Part shown: piece after piece, positions 43,710-51,788 of the stretch
Layout of the letters: each line of letters begins with the position of its first letter
Numbering within the stretch: the stretch's first letter is position 1
DNA from: Erwinia sp039023475
Lineage (GTDB): Bacteria > Pseudomonadota > Gammaproteobacteria > Enterobacterales > Enterobacteriaceae
Direction of reading: 5' to 3'
DNA: 64,000 nt
Assembly: GCF_039023475.1 (NCBI RefSeq)
Contig: NZ_JBCHVB010000004.1
Coordinates: 310,001-374,000 of the forward strand
Notes under the pieces: model-generated
Databases searched by the model: none
Told to the model about the DNA's origin: nothing
What the model saw: the letters and a program-made list of their open reading frames with translations, nothing else
Program-made: the position numbers and the translations under genes

Positions 43710-44356
43710 AAAAGGGCGATCGTATTCAACGCTACAGCGCGCCTGAGCGCATCAACCACTGGATTGTGGCACTCTGCTTTACGTTTGCCGCCCTCAGCGG
43801 GCTGGGGTTTTTCTTCCCTTCACTGAACTGGCTGATGAACGTGCTGGGCACGCCGCAGCTGGCCCGCCTGCTTCATCCTTTCGTGGGCGTGGTCATGTTC
43901 GTCGCCTTTCTGCGGATGTTTTTCCGCTACTGGCAGCACAACCTGCCAGACCGCGAGGATCTCATCTGGGCAAAGAATATCCATAAAATTGCCCTGAACG
44001 AGGAAGTAGGCGACACCGGGCGCTATAATTTCGGACAGAAGTGCGTATTCTGGGCTGCTATCTTCAGCTTAGTGCTGTTGCTGGCTAGCGGCATTGTTAT
44101 CTGGCGCCCCTGGTTTGCCGATGCTTTTGCCATCCCGGTTATTCGTTTTGCGCTGGTTGTGCACTCCGTTTCGGCGGTGGCCTTAATCATTGTCATCATG
44201 GTCCACATCTACGCAGCGCTGTGGGTGAAAGGAACCATTACCGCGATGGTGGAGGGCTGGGTGCCGGCCGCGTGGGCGAAAAAGCACCATCCGCGCTGGT
44301 ATCGTGCCGTTCGCGAACAGCAGAGCCGCCCGACACAACAGGAAAAACGCCCCTGA
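43706..44356 (+). CDS. fdoI: FdoI, formate dehydrogenase cytochrome b556 subunit
   Basis: 216 residues with four transmembrane helices; passes electrons to quinone. Heme-ligand histidines are expected in APERINHWIVALCF, LLHPFVGVVMF, and the HSVSAVALIIVIMVHIYAA helix. It starts in ATGA overlap with fdoH behind GGAGGAAG and ends in TGATG overlap with fdhE. Confidence 0.96.
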   Translation: MKKGDRIQRYSAPERINHWIVALCFTFAALSGLGFFFPSLNWLMNVLGTPQLARLLHPFVGVVMFVAFLRMFFRYWQHNLPDREDLIWAKNIHKIALNEEVGDTGRYNFGQKCVFWAAIFSLVLLLASGIVIWRPWFADAFAIPVIRFALVVHSVSAVALIIVIMVHIYAALWVKGTITAMVEGWVPAAWAKKHHPRWYRAVREQQSRPTQQEKRP

Positions 44357-45282
44357 TGAGTATTCGCATAATCCCGCAGGAACAGCTGGAGAAAAGCGAC
44401 AAAACAACGGCGGAGATGATTCCGCCGTTACTTTTCCCCAGACTGAAAAATTTATACAGTCGCCGCGCCGCCAGGCTGCGGCAGCTGGCCGACAAAAACC
44501 CGTTGGGTGACTACCTGCGCTTTGCCGCCGTGGTCGCCAGCGCCCAGGAGATCGTGCTCTACGATCACCCGTTGCAGATGGATCTCTACGCCCGTCTGGT
44601 GGAAACCGCCCGCCTCGGCAAGCCTCCGCTCGATATTCATACGCTACCGCGCGATCCGCACTGGCAGCGGCTACTGCACTCCCTGATAGCTGAAATGAAG
44701 CCGGAGATGTCCGGACAGGCGCTGGCGGTGCTGGAGAATCTGGAGAAGGCCTCGGCACCGGAGCTGGAGGCGATGGCAGAAGCGCTGTTTAACAACGACT
44801 TTGCCCAGGTCAGCAGCGATAAATCGCCCTTTATCTGGGCTGCGCTCTCGGTTTACTGGGCGCAAATGGCGGCGCTGATCCCCGGCAAGGCCCGCGCTGA
44901 ATATGGCGAACAGCGTCAGTTCTGCCCGGTTTGCGGCAGCGTGCCGGTTTCCAGCGTGATCCACATGGGGATGGAGAATGGCGGCTTACGCTATCTGCAC
45001 TGTAACCTGTGTGAAAGCGAGTGGCACGTCGTGCGGGCAAAGTGCAGTAACTGTGAACAGACCCGGGATTTACACTACTGGTCGCTGGATAGCGAAACCT
45101 CCCCCATCAAGGCGGAAAGCTGCGGCGACTGCGGCACCTACCTGAAAATGTTCTATCAGGAGAAGGACCCGGCGGTGGAGCCGGTCGCTGACGACCTGGC
45201 TTCGCTGGTGCTGGATGCCCGCATGGAGCAGGAGGGATTTTCCCGCAGCAGCCTGAATCCTTTCCTGTTTCCGGGCGAATAA
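44356..45282 (+). CDS. fdhE: FdhE, formate dehydrogenase formation/proofreading protein
   Basis: 308 residues (309 in E. coli). Rubredoxin-like cysteine pairs bind iron: FCPVCGSVPV, LHCNLCESEW, KCSNCEQ and SCGDCGTYLKMFYQ. FdhE interacts with the catalytic subunits of Tat-exported formate dehydrogenases before export. The start was taken at the ATG sharing its A with the fdoI stop, giving MSIRIIPQEQLEK; the open frame extends into fdoI but is not used. Confidence 0.95.
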   Translation: MSIRIIPQEQLEKSDKTTAEMIPPLLFPRLKNLYSRRAARLRQLADKNPLGDYLRFAAVVASAQEIVLYDHPLQMDLYARLVETARLGKPPLDIHTLPRDPHWQRLLHSLIAEMKPEMSGQALAVLENLEKASAPELEAMAEALFNNDFAQVSSDKSPFIWAALSVYWAQMAALIPGKARAEYGEQRQFCPVCGSVPVSSVIHMGMENGGLRYLHCNLCESEWHVVRAKCSNCEQTRDLHYWSLDSETSPIKAESCGDCGTYLKMFYQEKDPAVEPVADDLASLVLDARMEQEGFSRSSLNPFLFPGE

Positions 45283-45361
45283 ACCCGTAACATGGCGGAG
45301 GCACTCCGCCTTACACGATTGCAGCAGGCCGGCGCTACCGGCCTGCAGGGGAGAAAGTGGC

Positions 45362-45976
45362 ATGAAATTAGTCGGCAGCTATACCAGTCCCTTCGTACGT
45401 AAAATCTCGGTGATCCTGCTCGAAAAGGGCCAGGCGTTCGAGTTCATCAACGAATCGCCCTGGACCCACGACAGCCAGGTTCCCCACCATAACCCGCTGG
45501 GTAAAATCCCGGCGCTGGTGATGCCAGACGGCACCTGGTATGAATCCCATATCATTGCCGCCAGGCTTGAACTGGAGAACTGGGCGCCCGCCCTTCTACC
45601 GGAGGATAAGCTGACCGCGCTGAAAGTGCTTCAGCTTGAGGCGCTGGCTGACGGCATCGGCGACGCCGCTGTGATCCTGGTGCGTGAAAGCATGCGTCCG
45701 CCGGAGCTGCAGATGGAAGAGCAGATTATTCGCCAGCGCGAGAAAATTTTGCGCGGGCTGGACGCGCTGGAAAAAGAGGCGGCGCAGGGAACGGTGCTGA
45801 ACAGCGACACCCTTAACCTGGCCGATATCGCCACCGCCTGCCTGATCGGCTTCCTGAACTTTCGTCGCGTCGTACCAAACTGGTGCGTGGAACGTCCGGC
45901 GCTGGTCAGGCTGGCGGAAAAGATGTTTGCCCGTGAAAGTTTTGCCCGGACCATGCCCCCGCAGCCTGAGTCCTGA
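45362..45976 (+). CDS. yibF: YibF, glutathione S-transferase family protein
   Basis: 204 residues. Thioredoxin-like N-terminal domain with MKLVGSYTSPFVRKISVILL and NPLGKIPALVMPDGTWYESH (GSH-binding Pro and Glu-Ser), then the all-helical C-terminal domain with LNLADIATACLIGFLNFR. It lies 79 bases after fdhE behind GGAGAAAG. In E. coli yibF follows selAB; those genes are absent here. Confidence 0.9.
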   Translation: MKLVGSYTSPFVRKISVILLEKGQAFEFINESPWTHDSQVPHHNPLGKIPALVMPDGTWYESHIIAARLELENWAPALLPEDKLTALKVLQLEALADGIGDAAVILVRESMRPPELQMEEQIIRQREKILRGLDALEKEAAQGTVLNSDTLNLADIATACLIGFLNFRRVVPNWCVERPALVRLAEKMFARESFARTMPPQPES

Positions 45977-46097
45977 CCTCCGGCGATGAATGGCCGCTCC
46001 CCGCCTGTGGGCGGCCTGTCTGATTCACGTCTGTGACTCACCCTTTCCCGGCACTGACGGAAGGTTCAGAGGCTTTTGCCGCCGGTCAGAAAAGGCG

Positions 46098-46577
46098 TTA
46101 TCCCGTCGCGCGATCGTTCCACGTATCGCGGTAGATAACGTTCCCTTCCGTGTACTTCCAGACGATCGCCTCATAACGCATTTCCAGCGTTTCCAGATGC
46201 GTGCTGCTCAAACCGCTGGGGGCAAGGTAGGGCGAAACCGTGGTGATTTTGACGTTTTCCAGCATGATATTGAAATATTCAGCCTCAATACCGGATTCAA
46301 GGATGCGATACATTTTGATCGTGGCCTTTTTCATTGTGCGACCTTCGCAAACGGCGCGATACAGAACGGGCGAGGTCTGGTCGAATTCTTTCACGATAAC
46401 GACAGGACGGTGAATACGCGTGCCTGTGAGTTTCCCCCAGTTAGGGTCAACGGGAATGGTTACGCCGTGGGAAAAGGATTTTAATTCGACAGAACCTGAA
46501 CGTAGCGGCATTAAGCAACCGCCAATAACCGGCGAGCCGTTTTCATCTTCAAGCCATAAATGTGCGGGTGTTGACAT
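46098..46577 (-). CDS. hcp: Hcp-family type VI secretion protein (orphan)
   Basis: 159 residues, MSTPAHLWLEDENGSPVIGG ... SGSVELKSFSHGVTIPVDPN ... IHRPVVIVKEFDQTSPVLYR ... KATIKMYRILESGIEAEYFN ... and a C-terminal YEAIVWKYTEGNVIYRDTW. This is the Hcp pattern, divergent from and not interrupted like the copy at 30383. Hcp forms hexameric rings that stack into the T6SS tube and can carry small effectors inside. It is the last gene of a three-gene minus-strand unit, 46 bases after the small membrane protein gene, behind AAGGAAATACC. Confidence 0.85.
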   Translation of the reverse strand: MSTPAHLWLEDENGSPVIGGCLMPLRSGSVELKSFSHGVTIPVDPNWGKLTGTRIHRPVVIVKEFDQTSPVLYRAVCEGRTMKKATIKMYRILESGIEAEYFNIMLENVKITTVSPYLAPSGLSSTHLETLEMRYEAIVWKYTEGNVIYRDTWNDRATG

Positions 46578-46623
46578 GGTATTTCCTTATAAATGAATTC
46601 CAGACAATATCAAGTGCAGACAG

Positions 46624-46812
46624 TTACCATTTCACGTAGCGACCAAAAATAACCAGCATGAATACGAGAAATACAGGCACAGGCCATAAAGGGCCATCAG
46701 GAAAAATTTGTACCAGGACGACTGCGAATAAAAGCGTTAGTAATGCGGGGCCGTACATCGAAAATAATGATTTGAACACTCTCTTAAAAAATCGTTTGAT
46801 CAAATTTATCAT
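46624..46812 (-). CDS. Small two-helix membrane protein, candidate immunity protein
   Basis: 62 residues, MINLIKRFFKRVFKSLFSMY then ALLTLLFAVVLVQIF and VPVFLVFMLVIFGRYVKW. A strongly basic N-terminus and two hydrophobic helices joined by a short PDGP loop predict an inner-membrane hairpin. Its ATG is two bases after the stop of the upstream gene, so the two are translationally coupled. No family is recognised. The pairing with a larger protein that has hydrophobic glycine-rich helices suggests an immunity role against membrane damage, which is inference only. Confidence 0.6.
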   Translation of the reverse strand: MINLIKRFFKRVFKSLFSMYGPALLTLLFAVVLVQIFPDGPLWPVPVFLVFMLVIFGRYVKW

Positions 46813-46814
46813 GG

Positions 46815-47507
46815 TTATCGAATCATCCTGGCGATGATGTCTGCAATATCCCTCTCCGATGCCCACCCGGCTTTAAACGCCCTGGCCCGCTCAAACAGTG
46901 GCTCTACCAGGAAGTACATCATTTCCAGCTCTTGAGCGTATAACGCAGAGTAGTAAGCCGGGTAGGTGAAGTTAAGGCGATGTGCACTATCTGCCGCTTT
47001 CTGAACGACGCCATAGATGCCAGCCGTCGCGATTCCCCTTGAAGCCCATCCGCCTGCCAGTGCGCTGATTTCAAGATTCAGATTCATGCCGAGTGCAACG
47101 GACGATGCTGCTGCTAAAGTGAATCCAGCATTTGTGAGGTAGTTTGCGGCAATATGGATATTCACAGCCATAAGCATTTGTTTAATTTGCTCTATTTGAT
47201 CGGATGTCTTGTATTTGAATATTTTTTCGAAATAAGTTTTAAGCATTTCAAACACAATATCTTCATGTCTTAAAACATGGTAAATGCTTTTAGCGAATCG
47301 AATGTCTTCGCTTTTTTGCTGCTGGCAAACGTCCTGATATTCATCGGTAAAGCAGGAGGTGTAATACAGCGCGCGTTTTGCACCTGCTTCTATTATAGAA
47401 ATTTGATCCGATACGGCCTCTCCGACGCCCAACAAGGCGTGGTCGAGCTTTAGCGCGAGGATATTATTGGACTGGAAATAAGTTATGACTTCCCTGCTGT
47501 AGTACAT
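46815..47507 (-). CDS. Unknown protein with a central glycine/alanine-rich hydrophobic region, candidate T6SS effector
   Basis: 230 residues. Mostly helical and charged at both ends (MYYSREVITYFQSNNILALK; C-terminal EMMYFLVEPLFERARAFKAG). Residues about 110-165 form a hydrophobic stretch (HIAANYLTNAGFTLAAASSV, LEISALAGGWASRGIATAGI) with small-residue zippers of the sort found in proteins that insert in membranes. No signal peptide. Followed without gap by a tiny membrane protein gene and then hcp, all on the minus strand. I do not recognise a named family. A pore-forming effector carried by Hcp is a reasonable hypothesis. Confidence 0.65.
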   Translation of the reverse strand: MYYSREVITYFQSNNILALKLDHALLGVGEAVSDQISIIEAGAKRALYYTSCFTDEYQDVCQQQKSEDIRFAKSIYHVLRHEDIVFEMLKTYFEKIFKYKTSDQIEQIKQMLMAVNIHIAANYLTNAGFTLAAASSVALGMNLNLEISALAGGWASRGIATAGIYGVVQKAADSAHRLNFTYPAYYSALYAQELEMMYFLVEPLFERARAFKAGWASERDIADIIARMIR

Positions 47508-48044
47508 AGCGGCTCCGTGCTAATGACTATTCCTTCACTCTCATCATATCTTCGTAACCTCAAACATAAAAGGCACATAATCCTGTTATTTTTCTAAATT
47601 TTAAAATTGATCGCATCATATTTACCCCCTTCCAGCACGAGCGCATAGTTAATTATCCGATACGTTAAAAGCAGGCATCGTAACTACTGGAAATATTTTG
47701 TATGCGTAACAGACAAAGCTCCTTTTACTCTTCATATTACGTCAGTTCCACGCGGCGTTTAACGTCTTCGCTTTAATAAACGCAGTAACTCGATTAGCGT
47801 AAATCTGTATGTGGAATATCCAGACGATAAAACTCATCTGAATATATCCTCAGCGTGCCTTTCCGCTCCACTAAGCGTTGCCCTCCCTTAGAACACTTGC
47901 CCGTCCGACGCGCTTCGCCTTTTTACTCCTTTGGTAGCAGCTATCACCCCCATATTGATTAACCACAAAAAAACCTTTCGCATTGTGTGGGATAAGGGGG
48001 TGCATTTTATAAGAAGAATGAAAAACGGGATTACAGGAGCAGTT
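47508..48044. other. AT-rich divergent intergenic region between the hcp unit and torC
   Basis: About 540 bases with no gene. It should hold the promoters of both neighbours. The AT-rich part (about 47530-47880) stands out against the flanks and suggests the edge of acquired DNA. No clear NarL, TorR or CRP site was assigned. Confidence 0.5.
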
Positions 48045-49229
48045 ATGGACTCACTTAAAAAAGGGGGCCGGTTCAGGTGGCTCCGGGGATGGCGCGGGAT
48101 AGCACTGATATTACTGGGCATGACAATCGCTCTGCTTGTCGTGGCGGGTAGCGTTACCGCCCTGCATAAAACCAGTGACACCGCCTTCTGCGTCTCCTGC
48201 CACAGCATGGAAAGGCCAATGGCGGAGTATCAGGGCAGTATTCACTATCAGAATCATGCCGGTATCCGTGCCGAATGCGCAGACTGCCACATTCCCGGCC
48301 AGCCTCTTGACTACCTGGCAACCAAAATTGGCGCAGTAAAGGATATTTACGGCGAAGTTACCGGCAAAATCGCCACTGAAGAGCAATATAACGCGCACAA
48401 GCTGGCGATGGCGGAATCGGTCTGGAAAGGTATGAAGGCCAACGACTCGGCCACCTGCCGAAGCTGCCACAGCTTTGACGCGATGGATATTCTGGCCCAG
48501 CAGCCGGAAGCCCGTAAGGCCCATCCCGTCGCCATCAAGGCGGGTGATACCTGCATTGACTGCCACCGCGGCGTTGCGCATATCCTGCCGGATATGCGTG
48601 AGCATAACGCCTCCGGGGCCAGCCAGCTGGCGACAATTGCCGCGGCCACCAACGCCACCTCTGGCACGCTTTACGCGACCCACACTCAGTCTTTTACGCT
48701 GGGCACTGCGGCGGATGCGGCCGGCGGCACGCTGTTTCCCGCAACCGGGATCGCCATTCTTAACCACCAGCAGGAGAAGCTTGAAGCCCGCCTGGAGGGC
48801 TGGCAGCAGGATGGCGTACCGACCTTCATCTATGGGGCGCCCGGAAAGCGAATTATCAGCGCGATCCTGAGCGAGGAGGCCATCAGCCATATCCAGACGC
48901 TGGCGACGCAAACGGACAGCCAGACCGGCACGGTCTGGCACAAGGTTTCGCTTCAAATCTGGCTGCCCTCCGGCTCGCTGATTGCCGATCGCGAGAAAAT
49001 CTGGCAGTACGCTTCCGGTCTGATGACCGCAAACTGCACCGGCTGCCACGGGCTGACCGCGCTTGATCACTTTACGGCTAATCAGTGGACGGGAGTGATG
49101 AAAGGGATGGCGCCACGCACCTCGCTTGATAAAGAACAGCTCCGCGTGCTGACGCAGTACGTCCAGCATCACGCCAGCGATATGACCTCTGGCCTCCCCG
49201 CTTCAGAAGGAAATGAAGATGAAAAATAG
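48045..49229 (+). CDS. torC: TorC/TorY-type pentaheme c-type cytochrome
   Basis: 394 residues. An N-terminal membrane anchor (WRGIALILLGMTIALLVVAG) and five CXXCH heme motifs: CVSCH, CADCH, CRSCH, CIDCH in the NapC/NirT-like domain, and CTGCH in the C-terminal domain, the layout of TorC/TorY. It moves electrons from menaquinol to the periplasmic reductase encoded next. Start chosen at MDSLKKGGRFRWLRG behind ACAGGAG; the frame opens 38 codons earlier without a ribosome site. Confidence 0.92.
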   Translation: MDSLKKGGRFRWLRGWRGIALILLGMTIALLVVAGSVTALHKTSDTAFCVSCHSMERPMAEYQGSIHYQNHAGIRAECADCHIPGQPLDYLATKIGAVKDIYGEVTGKIATEEQYNAHKLAMAESVWKGMKANDSATCRSCHSFDAMDILAQQPEARKAHPVAIKAGDTCIDCHRGVAHILPDMREHNASGASQLATIAAATNATSGTLYATHTQSFTLGTAADAAGGTLFPATGIAILNHQQEKLEARLEGWQQDGVPTFIYGAPGKRIISAILSEEAISHIQTLATQTDSQTGTVWHKVSLQIWLPSGSLIADREKIWQYASGLMTANCTGCHGLTALDHFTANQWTGVMKGMAPRTSLDKEQLRVLTQYVQHHASDMTSGLPASEGNEDEK

Positions 49230-51696
49230 CGCCTTCTCAGCGCTGTCGCGCCGTCGTTTTTTACAGGCAGGGAGTGCCCTGCTGGCCGCCAGCACGCTCG
49301 ATCTGCTTTATGCCAAATCGGCGATCGCCCAGGCCGTCAGCCAGGCGATGCCGCTCTTCAGTGCGCTCCGCCCGGCCCGGAGGGGGATCCTTACTGCGGC
49401 ACACTGGGGCGCTTTTGAGGCCATTGTTGAACAGGGGCGCATGGTTGCCGTTCAGCCGGTGGCGGACGATCCTGCCCCTAATGAGCTGATTGAAATGGCG
49501 CCGTGGCAGGTTCATGCCGCTAACCGCATCCGCTATCCCATGGTGCGCAAAAGCTGGCTGGAGAACGGGCCTGGCAGCCGCACTGAGCTTCGCGGACGCG
49601 ATGAGTGGATCAGGGTCAGCTGGGATGACGCGATCAAACTGGTCAGTCAGCAGATCGCGCGTTTACAGGCCGACTTCGGCCCAGCCTCAATTTATGCCGG
49701 CTCTTATGGCTGGAAGAGTACCGGCATGCTGCATAACTGCCGGGCGCTGCTGGGAAGGCTGATGAACCTGACCGGCGGCTACCTCAGCTACAGCGGCGAC
49801 TACTCCACCGGTGCGGCGCAGGTCATCATGTCGCATGTGATGGGCTCCATGGAGGTTTACGAACAGCAAACCACCTGGCCTGACGTGATCGCTCATACCG
49901 AACTGGTGATTTTATGGGGATGTAATCCCCACACCACGCTTAAAAATAGCTGGAACGTGCCCGATCACGTTGGTCTGGCGGGCTTCGCGGCGCTGGCGGA
50001 AAAAGGAACGCGCGTTATCACTATCGACCCGGTCTGTAACCCGGGTGCAAAAGCACTCAAGGCTGAATGGATTGCGCCGAAAGCCTATACGGATGCCGCG
50101 ATGATCCTGGGGATCGCCCACACCCTGTTGACCGAGAAGCTGCACGACGAAGCCTTTCTGAAGCGCTATACCACCGGCTTCGATAAGTTCCGCGATTACC
50201 TGCTCGGGAAAGATGACGGCACGGCGAAAACCGCCGACTGGGCCAGCGCGGTGTGCGGCGTGGAGGCGGAAACGCTGCGCAAACTTGCGCGCGATATGGC
50301 CGGGCAGAGGACGATGATTATGGCCGGCTGGGGGTTGCAGCGTCAGCACCACGGCGAGCAGCCGCACTGGCTGCTGGTGACGCTCGCCGCCATGATTGGG
50401 CAGATTGGGCTGCCGGGCGGCGGGTTTGGCTTCAGCTATCACTACTCCTCCGGCGGCAGTCCGGCGGCCCGGGGCGGGATCCTGTCCGGGATCAGCGCGG
50501 GAGAAGCGCCAGCGAACGCGCCTCAGCCGATCCCGGTGGCGCGCATTGCCGAGTGCCTGGCGAATCCTGGCAAAACCATCGCCTTTAACGGCAGGGAGAT
50601 AACCTACCCTGACGTAAAAATGGTCTATGTGGCGGGCGGAAACCCGTTCCACCATCATCAGGACACCAATAATCTCCTCAAGGCCTGGCAACATCCTGAA
50701 ACCATCGTCGTACAGGAGCCTTACTGGACCGCCACCGCGAAACACGCAGATATCGTCCTGCCCTGCACCACCAGCTATGAGCGGAACGATATGGATATGG
50801 GCGGCGACTATTCGCAGCGCTACGTTTTTCCCATGCATCAGTGCGTTGCGCCGCAGCATGAGGCACGCAACGATTATGATATTTTCCTGGCGATCGCGAC
50901 CCGGCTGGGTGTGGCGCAGGGCTTCTCAGAGGGCCGGGATGAGATGCTGTGGCTGAAGTCGCTGTATGACAATATGAAATTGCAGGCCAGGCACGCTGGC
51001 ATCCCTCTGCCCCCGTTCGATAAATTCTGGCAGTCCAATAACTACATCCGCTTCCCGGTGCCGCCAGAGAATCGTGACTGGGTACGCTTTGCCGATTTTC
51101 GTGCCGATCCGCTGCTGAATTCGCTGGGCACACCGAGCGGTAAAATTGAGATATTTTCGCAGCACGTGGCGAAGATGCATTATCAGGACTGTCCCGGCCT
51201 GCCGGGATGGTTGCCGCCCGTGGAGTGGCACGGCAGCGAAATTGCGAAAAAATACCCGCTTTCACTGAACACCGCGCATCCGGTTAACCGCCTGCATTCC
51301 CAGCTGGATAACACCCCGTTGCGGAAGAAATACGCGGTCAGCGATCGTGAGGCTATTTTAATTAACTCGCGTGATGCTGAGGCCAGAGGTATTCGCTCAG
51401 GCGATCTGGTCAGGGCCTTTAACGATCGGGGACAGATCCTGGTGGGCGCGGTGGTCACTGAGGATATCCGGCCCGGCGTGGTGCGCATCAGCGAAGGCGC
51501 ATGGTACGACCCCTCCGACCCCGCCCAGCCCGGCACGCTGTGCAAAAATGGCAACGTTAACTGCCTGACCTTTGATATCGGCTCTTCGCAGCTGGCGCAG
51601 GGAAACTGTGGTCATATGGCTCAGCTCGATATTGAACGATACCGGGGAGAGGCACCGGCGAACAGCGCGCATGCCGTTCCGCCCGGCGCGGCCTGA
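49219..51696 (+). CDS. torA: Periplasmic TMAO/S- or N-oxide reductase, TorA/TorZ type
   Basis: 825 residues. Tat signal SRRRFLQAGSALLAASTLDL, then a DMSO-reductase-family fold without an N-terminal [4Fe-4S] site. The molybdenum Ser ligand lies in SGDYSTGAAQVIMSHVMGSM, and VYEQQTTWPDVIAHTELVILWG follows, as in TorA/TorZ. The C-terminal EGAWYDPSDPAQPGTLCKNG is typical. The second ATG, six bases into the frame, has the better spacing to AAGGAA. Its gene overlaps torC by 11 bases. No torD chaperone gene follows; torA versus torZ cannot be decided here. Confidence 0.9.
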   Translation: MKNSAFSALSRRRFLQAGSALLAASTLDLLYAKSAIAQAVSQAMPLFSALRPARRGILTAAHWGAFEAIVEQGRMVAVQPVADDPAPNELIEMAPWQVHAANRIRYPMVRKSWLENGPGSRTELRGRDEWIRVSWDDAIKLVSQQIARLQADFGPASIYAGSYGWKSTGMLHNCRALLGRLMNLTGGYLSYSGDYSTGAAQVIMSHVMGSMEVYEQQTTWPDVIAHTELVILWGCNPHTTLKNSWNVPDHVGLAGFAALAEKGTRVITIDPVCNPGAKALKAEWIAPKAYTDAAMILGIAHTLLTEKLHDEAFLKRYTTGFDKFRDYLLGKDDGTAKTADWASAVCGVEAETLRKLARDMAGQRTMIMAGWGLQRQHHGEQPHWLLVTLAAMIGQIGLPGGGFGFSYHYSSGGSPAARGGILSGISAGEAPANAPQPIPVARIAECLANPGKTIAFNGREITYPDVKMVYVAGGNPFHHHQDTNNLLKAWQHPETIVVQEPYWTATAKHADIVLPCTTSYERNDMDMGGDYSQRYVFPMHQCVAPQHEARNDYDIFLAIATRLGVAQGFSEGRDEMLWLKSLYDNMKLQARHAGIPLPPFDKFWQSNNYIRFPVPPENRDWVRFADFRADPLLNSLGTPSGKIEIFSQHVAKMHYQDCPGLPGWLPPVEWHGSEIAKKYPLSLNTAHPVNRLHSQLDNTPLRKKYAVSDREAILINSRDAEARGIRSGDLVRAFNDRGQILVGAVVTEDIRPGVVRISEGAWYDPSDPAQPGTLCKNGNVNCLTFDIGSSQLAQGNCGHMAQLDIERYRGEAPANSAHAVPPGAA

Positions 51697-51788
51697 ACCC
51701 GCCGGGTAAACGCTCACGGTGTGCGTTGACGGCGGCATGGAAATGGAAAATGACGTTCATGCCGCCGGTTTTGCCTGACTAACGCCGG

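Noticed and set aside
48111..49172. 353-codon minus-strand frame opposite torC
   Set aside because: Antisense to a gene with five heme motifs; no support of its own.
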